Notes: generated by a model not told the origin, from the sequence alone. Positions 29,802 through 39,348 are shown, counted from the first letter of the stretch. The stretch: 42,482 nt of DNA from Ktedonobacteria bacterium (GCA_027459785.1 DAIDGU010000025.1:1-42482), one strand, 5' to 3'. Made by a program: numbers and translations.

Positions 29802-31598
29802 ATGCCTGTGTTTCCGAGAGTGGATCACCGGCAGGGATGGCCGAAGGCGCGCACAGGGCTGGTGGCGACGGGGATGGTCGCTGTGCTGCTGCTGGTGAGT
29901 GTTACTGCGCTGCTGATCAGCGCCCAACGGGCGGCCACCGTCCGTTCAACGCAATTATCCGCATTGTTTCCGACGGCGACGGCGGTGCCGTTGCTCATGC
30001 CCACCCATGCCGGCCTGGCCGTGCCACAAGCGCCCGGCGCTGATCTGGCGGTTTTTGCCGCGCAGCCCCATGCGGCAGCATGGCTGGGCCACGCGATCTC
30101 CCCCGAACTGGCGGACGGCAACGGCGAACAGCAGGTGTTCGTCAACGGCGTCGTCCTGCGCTCCGGTACCCAGGTGGCCCCGCAGCCCGTCGTCGCGCAG
30201 TTGATCGCGCGGGGCGCGGCAGTGCCGCTCGGCCCGGCAACCTCGCCGCTCACCTATGCAGCGCTGGTCGCCGCCGCCGATCCCTCGGCGCAGGTGGTGC
30301 CGCCGTGGTGGTGGCAGGCAGGGCAAGATCCCGCCAGCGTCGGCATCTTCGTCACGCAGACGACGAGCGCCGGCACGGCCTATGGCCATTATATCCCCGC
30401 GCCCTTCGTTCCGTACCTGCTGAGCCTGGGCGATTGGCAGCAATGGCTGGGCGTGCCGCTGACGGAAGCGCAGGATGTCGTCGTTCCCGTCGGCAACAGC
30501 CCCCACCACATTGTCATTCAAGCGTATGCGAACGGTGTGCTGTGGTATGATCGCTCGCTAGCCGGCACGCCGGTGATCCATGCCCAGCCGGTCGGGGCGG
30601 ATGACCTGGCGGTTTTTGGATTGCCCACGATCAGCATCCCCGCCGACCGCGCCGCCTGGACACTGCCCGCGCCCCTGACCGTCCGCGCCCAGCCGAATAG
30701 CCCAAATGGCGTAGCGACGTTCCTGACGCCCTTTGGCGTTTTGCTGGCGGGCGACGACAAATGGGTCGGTGCGGCGCTGTGGTACCACATCCGCTGGCGC
30801 AATGTGTTGGAAACGCGCGACGGCTGGCTGCCCGCGAGCCAATTGGCCTTGGAGCGCCCCGCGCACCTGGGCATGCAGCTCGCCGACCTGGATGCGCTCT
30901 CGCCGCGCCTCATGGCGGATGCCAGCGTCTATGGCGCGAACGTGACGCTGGCGATCTACGATCCGGCGTCGCAGCACTACTACGCCTACAATCCGGACGA
31001 GGGGTTGGAGATGGCCAGCATGTTCAAGGTGCCGATCATCGTGACGCTGTTGCATGAGGTCGAGCAGGAAGGGCGCAGCCTGACTTCCGACGAAGTGGCG
31101 GAGGCGACTTCTATGATCGAAGTGTCGGATAACGTCGCGGAAGGCGCGCTGTATGATGAGGCGGGCGGCTATGACGGAGTGACGAGCTATATCAATTCGC
31201 TCGGCATCAACGATATCGCCATCAACACTGACGGCATCGGCTCTACGCTGCTCTCGCCGGTCTCCGCCGTGCGCCTGATGGAAGACATTCGCGCGCACCG
31301 CATCCTTACGCCGCACGACTGCCAGTTCATCCTGCACCTGATGGCGAACGTCGTCAGCTACCAGCAGGTGGGCGTCGCCCAGACCGCGCCGCCCGGTGCC
31401 GCGTGGGCGATGAAGATCGGCTACGGTCCCGGCATGGACACGCTGTGGCTGATGGATTCGATGGGAACGGTGACGTATAAGGGCTACGCCTACGATCTGG
31501 CGATCTTCAGCCGCGACTCCCAGGATTTCGCCTCTGGGGCTTACGTGGTGAATCACCTGTGCAGCGAAGCGGTGCAGGCGCTCACCGGCGTCGCGTAA
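29802..31598 (+). CDS. Class A beta-lactamase-like serine hydrolase
   Basis: About 598 residues; ATG 29787, ATG 29802 and GTG 29808 (best placed after GGGAGG) are possible starts. One N-terminal helix anchors an external protein. Residues about 60-260 are of unknown fold. A module near 280-345 ('PLTVRAQPNSPNGVATFLTPFG') looks like a bacterial SH3 domain. The C-terminal third has the beta-lactamase/transpeptidase set: Ser406-x-x-Lys409 ('SMFKVPI'), Ser442-Asp-Asn ('VSDNVA') and Lys538 in 'MKIGYGPG' in place of K-T-G. It may be a beta-lactamase, an esterase or a peptidoglycan-binding protein. It is convergent with a penicillin-binding lipoprotein. Confidence 0.8.
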   Translation: MPVFPRVDHRQGWPKARTGLVATGMVAVLLLVSVTALLISAQRAATVRSTQLSALFPTATAVPLLMPTHAGLAVPQAPGADLAVFAAQPHAAAWLGHAISPELADGNGEQQVFVNGVVLRSGTQVAPQPVVAQLIARGAAVPLGPATSPLTYAALVAAADPSAQVVPPWWWQAGQDPASVGIFVTQTTSAGTAYGHYIPAPFVPYLLSLGDWQQWLGVPLTEAQDVVVPVGNSPHHIVIQAYANGVLWYDRSLAGTPVIHAQPVGADDLAVFGLPTISIPADRAAWTLPAPLTVRAQPNSPNGVATFLTPFGVLLAGDDKWVGAALWYHIRWRNVLETRDGWLPASQLALERPAHLGMQLADLDALSPRLMADASVYGANVTLAIYDPASQHYYAYNPDEGLEMASMFKVPIIVTLLHEVEQEGRSLTSDEVAEATSMIEVSDNVAEGALYDEAGGYDGVTSYINSLGINDIAINTDGIGSTLLSPVSAVRLMEDIRAHRILTPHDCQFILHLMANVVSYQQVGVAQTAPPGAAWAMKIGYGPGMDTLWLMDSMGTVTYKGYAYDLAIFSRDSQDFASGAYVVNHLCSEAVQALTGVA

Positions 31599-31642
31599 CG
31601 CCCTGCCCCGCATCTAGAAGATTGAGCAATGGATCAACCGAT

Positions 31643-31692
31643 GCGGCGGACAGGAATGTCCGCCCCAAGCTGATTGATGTCCGCCCCACGAT
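31643..31692. repeat. Dispersed GGACAGGAATGTCC repeat
   Basis: GGCGGACAGGAATGTCCGCC (31645-31664) is identical to the copy in the oxidase operon, followed by a second half-copy (ATGTCCGCCCCACG). It lies between two convergent genes. Confidence 0.7.
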
Positions 31693-31764
31693 CTTTGTAC
31701 GGACGCGATTCAGCGCGCCCTTGTCGTCGCTTTGGCTCCCTCTGTGGTCGTCTGGGGGGCTGCG

Positions 31765-33372
31765 TCACCCCACCAGCGGCAGGGCGAATTCATCGATCTG
31801 CTGGGCGATGGGAGCCTGGCATGCCCCTTCGCCGCCGCGCTCCTTCATGATGACGACCGCCAGGCGGGCGGGACCGCTGACGCCGGCATAGGCATCATCC
31901 GGGGCGAGCGAGATGAACCAGGCATGCGGGTTGCCGGAGGCGAGCTGCGCCGTGCCGGTTTTGCCGCCGATGTGCGCCGATGAATTCATGATGGCGGCGA
32001 TGGTGCCGCCCGATGCGCCCACCGAGCCATAGGTGACGACATCACGCATCGCCACGCGCACCCCCTGGGCCGTCGCGGTGGACATCACCTGGCCCAGCGC
32101 GACGGGCGCGATGGGAGCGACGCTGGCCGGATTGCCATCATGGGGGACGATCTTCAGCGCCAGGCGCGGGGCGAAAAGCGTGCCGTTCGCCGCCACCGCG
32201 CTCGTGATCATCTCCATCGTCAGCGGCGTCAGGAACAGTTGGCCTTGCCCGTAGGCCGTCGTGGCCAGGGAAACCGGATCGAGCGTGCCATTCTGGTAGA
32301 GATAACTGGGTGAGGTGCCGGCGGCATCGGTGTCAATCGGCACCGGCTGGACGTTACCGGGCGTCGAGAGGAAGAAACGCTGGGCATATTGCGTCAGCAG
32401 GTTCGGCCCCAGTTGCGTGCCGACGCGCGCATACACCACGTTGTCGCTGTATGCATAGGCATGTTGCAGATCCAGCGGGAAGGAGGGTGGCACCGGCCCA
32501 TGTGTATAGGCGTCCAGGTTGTTGCTGGTGATCGAGAAGCCGTTGACGGTGTAGGCCGTGGCCTGCGCCTGGGAGTATTGGGTATGCAGCGTGTCGCTGC
32601 CGCTATCCAGCGCCGCCGTCAGCGTCAGCGTTTTGAAGGACGAGCCGGGCGGATATAGTCCTTGCAGAGGGCGATCCAGCAGGAGTCCCGCCGTGCTGTG
32701 CAGCAGTTGATTCCAGTATTCCGCTGCGACGGTGGTTTTGGGATTATCTGAGGCAGGGTTCATGTTGCCCAGCGTGTCGGCATTGAAATACGGCTCGCTG
32801 ATCATCGCCAGGATCTGCCCGTTGCGGGGATCTTCCACGATGATGCTGCCGACCGAACTGGCGGGACAGATGGGACCAACTACCTGATTGGCAAAGACTT
32901 TTTGCAGTTCGGTCTGGATGCGCGTGTCGATGTTGAGATAGACATCCGCGCCACAGTCGGCGGCACTCTGCCCACTCAGCGTCTGATCGTAGTATTTTTC
33001 GAGGCCGGTGACGCCGTAGAGCGGACTGAAGTAACCGATGATGGGCGAGAGCGATGGGAAGGTATAGCGCCGCCGCCAGCCGCCGGGCGAGAGTGGATCT
33101 TTCACCGAGTAGGCCAGCACCACGCCGTTGCGGTCGAGGATGCGCCCGCGCTGACCGATGGCATCCTGGCAGTTCGTGCTGATCACCGGCGTGGCCGTGG
33201 GCGGGATGGCCGTCGCGGTCGGGGGGATGCTGGGGGTCGCGGTCGCCGGCACGGTGGTGGGCGTGGGGGTGGCGGGCGGCAGATAGCCCAGCGGCGCGCA
33301 CGCCGCCAAGGCAGACGCCGCGACAAGCGCGACGAAGGCGAAGACACGGGGACCACGGAACAGGGATCGCAT
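31765..33372 (-). CDS. Penicillin-binding transpeptidase lipoprotein
   Basis: 535 residues. The signal peptide ends in a lipobox (LAAC, Cys25), then a Thr/Pro-rich stalk (about 31-65). 'RGRILDRNGVVLAYS' (about 76-89) is the start motif of PbpA/FtsI-type class B proteins. The transpeptidase domain has Ser244-x-x-Lys247 ('PPGSSFKTLT'), Ser309-Asp-Asn ('YSDNVVYA') and Lys471-Thr-Gly ('GGKTGTAQ'). It should cross-link cell wall outside the membrane. Lipid anchoring instead of a membrane helix, and shortness of the N-terminal dimer region, are unusual. GGAGG lies six bases before the ATG at 33372. Confidence 0.88.
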   Translation of the reverse strand: MRSLFRGPRVFAFVALVAASALAACAPLGYLPPATPTPTTVPATATPSIPPTATAIPPTATPVISTNCQDAIGQRGRILDRNGVVLAYSVKDPLSPGGWRRRYTFPSLSPIIGYFSPLYGVTGLEKYYDQTLSGQSAADCGADVYLNIDTRIQTELQKVFANQVVGPICPASSVGSIIVEDPRNGQILAMISEPYFNADTLGNMNPASDNPKTTVAAEYWNQLLHSTAGLLLDRPLQGLYPPGSSFKTLTLTAALDSGSDTLHTQYSQAQATAYTVNGFSITSNNLDAYTHGPVPPSFPLDLQHAYAYSDNVVYARVGTQLGPNLLTQYAQRFFLSTPGNVQPVPIDTDAAGTSPSYLYQNGTLDPVSLATTAYGQGQLFLTPLTMEMITSAVAANGTLFAPRLALKIVPHDGNPASVAPIAPVALGQVMSTATAQGVRVAMRDVVTYGSVGASGGTIAAIMNSSAHIGGKTGTAQLASGNPHAWFISLAPDDAYAGVSGPARLAVVIMKERGGEGACQAPIAQQIDEFALPLVG

Positions 33373-33643
33373 AAAAAGCCTCCATCCACGGCACTGATAA
33401 TGGCGCACTTGCTGTACGAGTCGTTCAAACTTATAAACGAGCGACAGCGCCCTGGCGCTGCAAAGGCGCTACTGATATGAAAAATGCACATGTGGGCATG
33501 AGAAATGTGGTGGACAGGCAGCGGTATCTATACGGACGTGGTACAATAGAGAGAAACGGCTGAATCCTGCGCCCATTTGCATGTAAGGATGCTTGCTTTT
33601 TCAGGAAATAGCTGAACTTTCGTATAAAGGGTGAAAGTCTCCT
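33373..33643. other. Divergent gap with inverted repeat
   Basis: It lies between the PBP gene and the potassium importer. CAGCGCC-ct-GGCGCTG (33445-33460) is a tight hairpin or operator near a TATAAG box for the PBP side. I looked for a ydaO-type (c-di-AMP) riboswitch before the importer and did not find a match; the leader is only about 90 nt. Confidence 0.45.
33539..33547 (+). promoter_or_regulatory. Extended -10 promoter for the potassium importer
   Basis: TGG-TACAAT (TG at 33539-33540, -10 at 33542-33547). Transcription would start near 33554. Confidence 0.55.
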
Positions 33644-36004
33644 ATGGGAGATTCTGATACAACCAATTCTACCAAAACTAATGGCCATCGCTCGCGTGGC
33701 GAACGTTACGCGATGCTGCGCATGCGGCTACGTGACAAGGCCGTGCCGGAACGCCAAGCCGCGTCGTCGGAGGAGCAGAGCGACGCGGCTACGCCGCTGA
33801 CGGCCAACGGGCAAACTGCGCAGGCGGAGCCGGCGCAAGAGCAGGCCGCCGCTGCGGCTGAGGGAACCTCCGAGCCAACGGGCGAGATAGAGCCGCAAAG
33901 TGAGATGGTCACGGGGCGGGAACACCTGGGTAGCCGCTACTATCGTGTACGACTTCTGCGCTCCCGCAACACGACCATCGACGGCAACGAGCCGCGCTCC
34001 GAGATGGCGGAGCCGCCGCAAGGCGGCTTTTTCACGCGCATCAAGAATGCGCTGGTGGGTTCGCCGATTCCTTCCGAGAACGCGATCCATGAGCGCATCG
34101 GCATCGTCAAGGCGCTGGCGCTGCTCTCGTCCGACGCCCTCTCGTCCGTCGCCTATGGCACCGAGGCTTCGCTGGCGATCCTGCTGACGGCGGGCATCGC
34201 CCTTTCTATGATCAATCTGGTGATCGGCGCGATCATCATCGTGCTGCTGGCGATCGTCGCCTTCTCCTATCGCCAGACAATCATGCACTATCCTACTGGT
34301 GGGGGTTCGTATATCGTCGCCAGCGACCACCTGGGCGAGATTCCAGGCTTGATCGCCGCCGCCGCGCTGCTGCTGGATTACATCCTGACGGTGTCGGTCT
34401 CCGTTTCCGCCGGCGTGGATGCGGTGACCTCTGCGTTGCCGACGCTCTTCGGGGTGCGGGTGTGGATCGGCGTCTTCTTTATCGCGGCCATCGTGATCAT
34501 CAACCTGCGTGGGGTACGCGAGTCGGGGTCGATCTTCGCCATTCCAACGTATCTTTTCGTAGGCAGCTATCTGGTCGTCATCCTGGTCGGCTTGTTTCAC
34601 GCCGCCAGCACAGGCGGCTTGCTGGTGGCGATCCCGCCGCATGTGGCGCACCTGCCGCGCCCCGATGGCAGCTATCAGCCGATTATCCCGACTGATAAGC
34701 TGACGATTTTCCTATTGCTGACGGCGTTCGCTTCTGGTTGTTCGGCGATGACCGGCACCGAGGCCATCGCGGATGGTGTGCCGGTCTTCCGGGGCGCGCA
34801 GCCGCGCGATCAATCGATCAACGCGACGAAGACGTTGATCATTATGGCCTCGTTGCTGGCGGTGATGTATGGTGGCACGACGTTCCTGACGTGGCGCTTC
34901 GGCATCATGGCCTATCAGAACAGCAACCCCACCGTGCTGTCGCAGATCGCGGATGTCCTCTTCGGCCACGGCTGGTTCTACTACCTGTTTCAGATCGCAA
35001 CGACGCTGATCTTGACGCTGGCGGCGAATACGTCGTTTTCGGACTTCCCGCGCCTCTCGTCGATCCTGGCGCGCGACAACTATATGCCCCACGCCTTCAA
35101 GTTGCGCGGCGGGCGACTGGCCTTCAACACCGGCATTCTGGTGCTGGGCGTATTGTCATCGCTGTTGCTGATCGTCTTCAGCGGCAGCACTGATGCGCTG
35201 ATCAACCTCTACGCGCTGGGTGTTTTCACCGCCTTCACGCTGTCGCAGTCGGGCATGGTCGCGCGCTGGCTGCGCGAAAGAGAGCGCGGCTGGCAGGCGG
35301 GCGCGATCATCAGCGGCATCGGCGCGGTGGCGACGGGCATCGTGACGATCATCATCGTCGTCTCGAAAACACCGCGTGGCGCATGGGTGATCCTGATTTT
35401 GGTGCCGCTGCTCGTCCTGATGTTCAAGGGCATCAAGCAGCACTATCAGCGTGTGGAAATCGCAGTGGCGCAGATGCCCATCCACAGGCCCAATGAACAG
35501 CGGCACGTGATGATCGTGCCGGTGGCCTCGCTCAACAAGCTGGCGATCAGCGGTCTGGCTTATGCCCGCTCGCTGACCCCGTATGTCATGGCGGTGAATG
35601 TTTCCCTGGATAAACAGGAATCCGAGGAGGTGCGTCGTTCCTGGAATCAGGTGCGCGACACCTATTTGCGCGGCGGTCCCGTGCCGGATGAGGTGGACCT
35701 GAGTACGGCCTATGATGATGCTGAGAAAAAGGCGTATATCAAACCGGGACCGGAACTGGTGATCATCGAGTCGCCATTCCGGCTACTGGCAAAGCCGATT
35801 GTCCGTTACATCGACAAGTTTCATAAAGCTCATCCCAACGATGTCATCACCGTCGTGCTGCCTGAATACGTGCCGCAGCATCCGTGGGATAACATCCTGC
35901 ATAACCAGACGGCGCTGTGGCTGAAACTGGCCCTGTTGAGCCGCCCCTATGTCGCCACCACCAATGTGCCGTACCGGCAAGAGACGAAGCGACCGCCGGC
36001 CTAG
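33644..36004 (+). CDS. KimA-like APC-family potassium importer
   Basis: 786 residues. A hydrophilic N-terminal extension of about 130 residues precedes 'ALVGSPIPSENAIHERIG' and twelve helices of the APC fold, then a cytoplasmic domain of about 150 residues. Asp164 and Tyr171 ('SSDALSSVAYGTEA') and Asp245-Tyr246 ('LLLDYILTV') keep the exact spacing (7 and 81) of KimA Asp36, Tyr43 and Asp117-Tyr118, which bind potassium and protons. It should be a proton-coupled, high-affinity K+ importer. KimA in Bacillus is controlled by c-di-AMP. The N-terminal extension is longer than in KimA. Its stop shares CTAG with the stop of the next gene on the other strand. Confidence 0.85.
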   Translation: MGDSDTTNSTKTNGHRSRGERYAMLRMRLRDKAVPERQAASSEEQSDAATPLTANGQTAQAEPAQEQAAAAAEGTSEPTGEIEPQSEMVTGREHLGSRYYRVRLLRSRNTTIDGNEPRSEMAEPPQGGFFTRIKNALVGSPIPSENAIHERIGIVKALALLSSDALSSVAYGTEASLAILLTAGIALSMINLVIGAIIIVLLAIVAFSYRQTIMHYPTGGGSYIVASDHLGEIPGLIAAAALLLDYILTVSVSVSAGVDAVTSALPTLFGVRVWIGVFFIAAIVIINLRGVRESGSIFAIPTYLFVGSYLVVILVGLFHAASTGGLLVAIPPHVAHLPRPDGSYQPIIPTDKLTIFLLLTAFASGCSAMTGTEAIADGVPVFRGAQPRDQSINATKTLIIMASLLAVMYGGTTFLTWRFGIMAYQNSNPTVLSQIADVLFGHGWFYYLFQIATTLILTLAANTSFSDFPRLSSILARDNYMPHAFKLRGGRLAFNTGILVLGVLSSLLLIVFSGSTDALINLYALGVFTAFTLSQSGMVARWLRERERGWQAGAIISGIGAVATGIVTIIIVVSKTPRGAWVILILVPLLVLMFKGIKQHYQRVEIAVAQMPIHRPNEQRHVMIVPVASLNKLAISGLAYARSLTPYVMAVNVSLDKQESEEVRRSWNQVRDTYLRGGPVPDEVDLSTAYDDAEKKAYIKPGPELVIIESPFRLLAKPIVRYIDKFHKAHPNDVITVVLPEYVPQHPWDNILHNQTALWLKLALLSRPYVATTNVPYRQETKRPPA

Positions 36005-36525
36005 CCGGCGATGGTGAGCGTGGCGGAATACAACGTGGTGCCGTTACCCTGACGCACGGCGGCGGCTGAAGGGCCGTAAATGAGCGCCAGGCGATAGATG
36101 CCGGGCGGAAAAGCATGCAGGGCCAGCCCTGGATAGCCCGCCTGAATCGCGCTGGTATACGCGCCGCCGGGCGCGATGGCCACCGGCAGCGCCGGGCGGC
36201 CCAGGGGGCAGCGCGCCACGTTCGTGCCGGCGAAGCTGCCGTCAGGCTGGCGCATCGCCAGGCTCAAGATCGAGCAACTCGCCTGGGTGTCGTAGGCATA
36301 GATCGGTGCGGTCGTGCGGTTCGACACCGTCACGTGGATGACGGCGTTGGCGGCATATGAGGCATGATCGGTGGCGATGCGCACCGCGCCGCCGGTGTCG
36401 GTGCCAGGGCTGCTGGTCGCCGCCCAGCCGTTGCCGGTGCCGCAACCATTCAGCAGCAGCACGAGGCTGAGTGCGCCCAACAGCGCGCCGATGATATGTT
36501 GGCGAATTGGCATAAGGCTAGGCAT
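36001..36525 (-). CDS. Small lipoprotein with beta-sandwich domain
   Basis: 174 residues from the ATG at 36525 (GGAGG upstream). A lipobox (LLNGC) ends the signal peptide near residue 28. The rest looks like an immunoglobulin-type or BsuPI-like beta-sandwich ('VIHVTVSNRTTAPIYAYD', 'GIYRLALIYG'), with a Cys pair that might form a disulfide. The function is unknown. It is convergent with the potassium importer. Confidence 0.68.
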   Translation of the reverse strand: MPSLMPIRQHIIGALLGALSLVLLLNGCGTGNGWAATSSPGTDTGGAVRIATDHASYAANAVIHVTVSNRTTAPIYAYDTQASCSILSLAMRQPDGSFAGTNVARCPLGRPALPVAIAPGGAYTSAIQAGYPGLALHAFPPGIYRLALIYGPSAAAVRQGNGTTLYSATLTIAG

Positions 36526-36586
36526 ACATCCTCCTGATGAAAAGACTATCACCAAGAGGACGAATGCCCAAGGCAGGATGTTCCCG

Positions 36587-37102
36587 CTAGACGTAATCGT
36601 CCTTTTTCAAGCTTTTGATCTCGGCTTCGAGTTGGGCAATCTTGCGCTGCCGGTCGGCCTCGCGCTGGCGGCGCTGAGCGTCTTCGTCCGGCAGGACTGG
36701 TGGTTGCCCTGGCTGATACGTGCCAGCATAGTAGTTGCGGCGCGACCAGCGACGGCCCCGGTAGCCCCACATCGGCCAGATGAAAAAGATCAGCCACCAG
36801 AAGCCAAAGATGAAGTGGGGCGCGAAGACGATGGCCGCGATGATCGCGCCGATGATCACCGCCGTCCCCAGCGACCGCACGACCAGTTCGAGGTTCGGGT
36901 TCGGCTGGCGCGGGAGGGCTGCCGCCTGGGCTTGTTGGATGCCCAGGGCGTGTTCGCGCGCGGCTTTCTCTTTGGTATAGCGTTCCGTTGCTGATGCCGC
37001 CAAGTGTTGATCCATCTCCGGGTCTAGTTCGCGCCCGGCGGCGATGGCCGCCTGGATCTCGCGCTGCAAGGCTGCGTTGTCTTCAGGATTCGGGTTGCTC
37101 AT
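36587..37102 (-). CDS. Two-helix membrane protein with coiled-coil tail
   Basis: 171 residues from the ATG at 37102 with GGGGGA upstream. A charged, helical N-terminus (about 1-60) precedes two close helices ('GTAVIIGAIIAAIVFAPHFIFGFWWLIFFIWPMW') and an Arg/Tyr-rich segment. The C-terminal coiled coil ('DAQRRQREADRQRKIAQLEAEIKSLKK') resembles the zipper tail of 2TM-domain proteins and of some histidine kinase-like fragments. Its role is unknown; it may dimerise at the membrane. Confidence 0.65.
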   Translation of the reverse strand: MSNPNPEDNAALQREIQAAIAAGRELDPEMDQHLAASATERYTKEKAAREHALGIQQAQAAALPRQPNPNLELVVRSLGTAVIIGAIIAAIVFAPHFIFGFWWLIFFIWPMWGYRGRRWSRRNYYAGTYQPGQPPVLPDEDAQRRQREADRQRKIAQLEAEIKSLKKDDYV

Positions 37103-37221
37103 CTGCTTATCCCCCTGCTCGCTTGGCACGCCGCTCGTGTCATTCAAGATATATCTATAGTATGCCACAAGTGCGCCAGCTTTACCAGTGACTTTTGCCA
37201 TATTTCGCGGCATGCCTTGTG

Positions 37222-38892
37222 TCATGGGGCCGGACTGATCTGCCAGAGGATGATGACGCTCAGGTCCAGCGATCCAGTGGCGATCCAATCACCGGACCAC
37301 TGCACGCTGCCCAGGCTATCCGCGGTCGTGCCGCTGACACCTTGTTGGCGCTCAATTTGGGCGGCATTTTGTGCCAGCATTGGGGTGGTCATCACCGCCA
37401 GCGCGTGGCGTATATCCCACAGATACAGATGGCCATCTTCAGTGACCGTAGCGATATAGGGGTGGTAGGCTCCCGGTCCCCAGATGCCGTCTTTCAAAAC
37501 GCTGTCGTGGACCAGGCGGATTGTGTTGTGACCAGAGGCGACATCCCACACACGCGCTGTCTCATCGACGCTGGTGGACAAGAGATCCTGCCCATCTTCA
37601 GACCAAATAAGTGAGCGTATTGGTCCAGCACTGCCGATGAACTGGCGCGGCTTGTTCCAGGTGGGGACGTGATAGACAAAAATCGCGTCGTCATTGCCGC
37701 CCGTCGCCAACCAATGGCTATCCGGCGACCAGGCGACGGCGGTAGCATAGTCACGATGGTCGCTGAGTACCTGCAAGAGCGCGCCGGTCGTGGGATTCCA
37801 GACGCGCACCGTAGCGTCCCACGAGGCCGAGGCCAACATCGTGCCATCCGGCGACCATGCTAGCCATTGAATCTGATCGGTATGGCCGCTGAGCCAGCGT
37901 ACGATCAGACCAGTGGTGGTATCCCAGATGGCGATATGACCCGCGAAGTCGCCACCCGCCAGATAGCGATCATCCGGCGACCAGGAGAGCGCATTGGCAT
38001 GTGCTTTGAAGGCCGGTTGCAACGGGCGTAGCGACCAATTGTGTGCGCCGTCCCACAGCGCCACCATACCGTCCGTCGAGGCTTCCGCTAACCAGGGATG
38101 CTGATGCGCCCAAGTGACGGTCATCACGTTGCCCAGTCCCACCAGGATGCGCGTCGCGCGGATGACAAGCGGCGATGAATGGGGCGCAGCCGCGACCTTG
38201 AGTTCTCCGCGTAGCAGACTACTTAATATGATCACGGCTAGGATGAGTACGCCAGCGCGCATCAGATTACGCTGCCACGAAGGCGCATAGCGTGGGCGAC
38301 GACCGGAGGGCCATTCGATGAAGATCCGGCCATGCCGCTGACCCGCCAGCCACATCTGGCACCCGGCCACCGCACGCTGGAACGCATGCAGCGCCGGCAG
38401 GACGCGCTGCACCAGCAGCGGCTCGGGCGGGGGCGGTAGCGCCACCAGCGCACGTTCCTTTGGCACACCATCAGTGTTATTGGAAAGCATCTGTCGCACA
38501 GTATCAATCTGGCAATCTAGCGCATTGCTGATGGCGGCGTCTTCTATCTCGCGCGCGCCCGTCAATGGCAGCACCACCATGGCGGGGTCCGGCACTACCA
38601 CATCCGGCGGCGGATGTTTCGGATGCCGCGCCCGTAGCGGCCAAAAGAACCGGACGAGTAACAGACGCTTAATCTTTTTGTTGGGCCAACGATGGTACGG
38701 ATCGATAATTTTGCAGATATCATTGATATGCGTCTTCACCGTGGACGCCGCCTGATCCCCTATGGCATCGTTCGAGGGCAATCTGGCATCTTTGCCCCAG
38801 CAATAAATCAACGTATCAATGAGCATCTGCTGCTCTTTGGTCAATCGGCGGAAAAACTCCTGTAATTGCGCGTGGTGTTCGACATCAGCCAT
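37222..38892 (-). CDS. Possible transmembrane HTH-WD40 regulator
   Basis: About 556 residues from the ATG at 38892; upstream in-frame starts reach 39048. Residues 10-64 look like a sigma/LuxR-type helix-turn-helix: 'QEFFRRLTKEQQMLIDTLIY' then 'STVKTHINDICKII', close to the GerE recognition helix. A Pro-rich linker and a basic stretch ('RRPRYAPSWQRNLMR') precede one membrane helix (about 210-227), which places the HTH inside by the positive-inside rule. The C-terminal part (about 250-556) holds about seven WD40 repeats ('ALSWSPDDRYLAGGDFAGHIAIWD' and similar). It may be a one-component regulator with an external propeller sensor. Confidence 0.78.
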   Translation of the reverse strand: MADVEHHAQLQEFFRRLTKEQQMLIDTLIYCWGKDARLPSNDAIGDQAASTVKTHINDICKIIDPYHRWPNKKIKRLLLVRFFWPLRARHPKHPPPDVVVPDPAMVVLPLTGAREIEDAAISNALDCQIDTVRQMLSNNTDGVPKERALVALPPPPEPLLVQRVLPALHAFQRAVAGCQMWLAGQRHGRIFIEWPSGRRPRYAPSWQRNLMRAGVLILAVIILSSLLRGELKVAAAPHSSPLVIRATRILVGLGNVMTVTWAHQHPWLAEASTDGMVALWDGAHNWSLRPLQPAFKAHANALSWSPDDRYLAGGDFAGHIAIWDTTTGLIVRWLSGHTDQIQWLAWSPDGTMLASASWDATVRVWNPTTGALLQVLSDHRDYATAVAWSPDSHWLATGGNDDAIFVYHVPTWNKPRQFIGSAGPIRSLIWSEDGQDLLSTSVDETARVWDVASGHNTIRLVHDSVLKDGIWGPGAYHPYIATVTEDGHLYLWDIRHALAVMTTPMLAQNAAQIERQQGVSGTTADSLGSVQWSGDWIATGSLDLSVIILWQISPAP

Positions 38893-39348
38893 CGCCCGTT
38901 CTCCACTGCCACACAGTTCGGATATCTCTGTGAGCATACTTGCCGTTATCTGTTGATGACATCTTTTGATTATGCACAAAACTAGATGCAAATGCAAGTT
39001 AATGTGTACCGATTTTACAATTGAGAGCGTGAATCTTTTAAACAGCATTAGATGTTGAGTATAAACATGAAAAAGGATGGAGATTGTAGCCTAGCATAGA
39101 GACTGTGTGGAGAGATAGGGTGGAGAAGGATGGTGGAGATGCCTAATGCATCGCTAAAATAGCTTGAAATTTTCGTGAATAGCATGGCATCATGAAAGTG
39201 TACTCGACGTGAGCTACAGCAGCATTTCTATCCACCAAGATGGCGCGTGGCTATGACAGAAGTGCGGTTAACGGACGAAATAGTTCACGCAGTCATTTGC
39301 GCCAGCGGCCCAGCGTCGCTGGCACACTCAACAAAGGAGCGTTGCATT
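38893..39348. other. AT-rich divergent gap of about 455 bp
   Basis: It is clearly more AT-rich than the rest of the window from about 38930 to 39240. It lies between the HTH-WD40 gene and the DUF6232-like gene and is a reasonable target for the regulator. GCCAGCG-9-CGCTGGC (39301-39323) forms a hairpin just ahead of the ribosome site of the right-hand gene. No gene is convincing. Confidence 0.55.

Noticed and set aside
33548..33643. ydaO (c-di-AMP) riboswitch before the potassium importer
   Set aside because: The leader is too short and lacks the conserved core.
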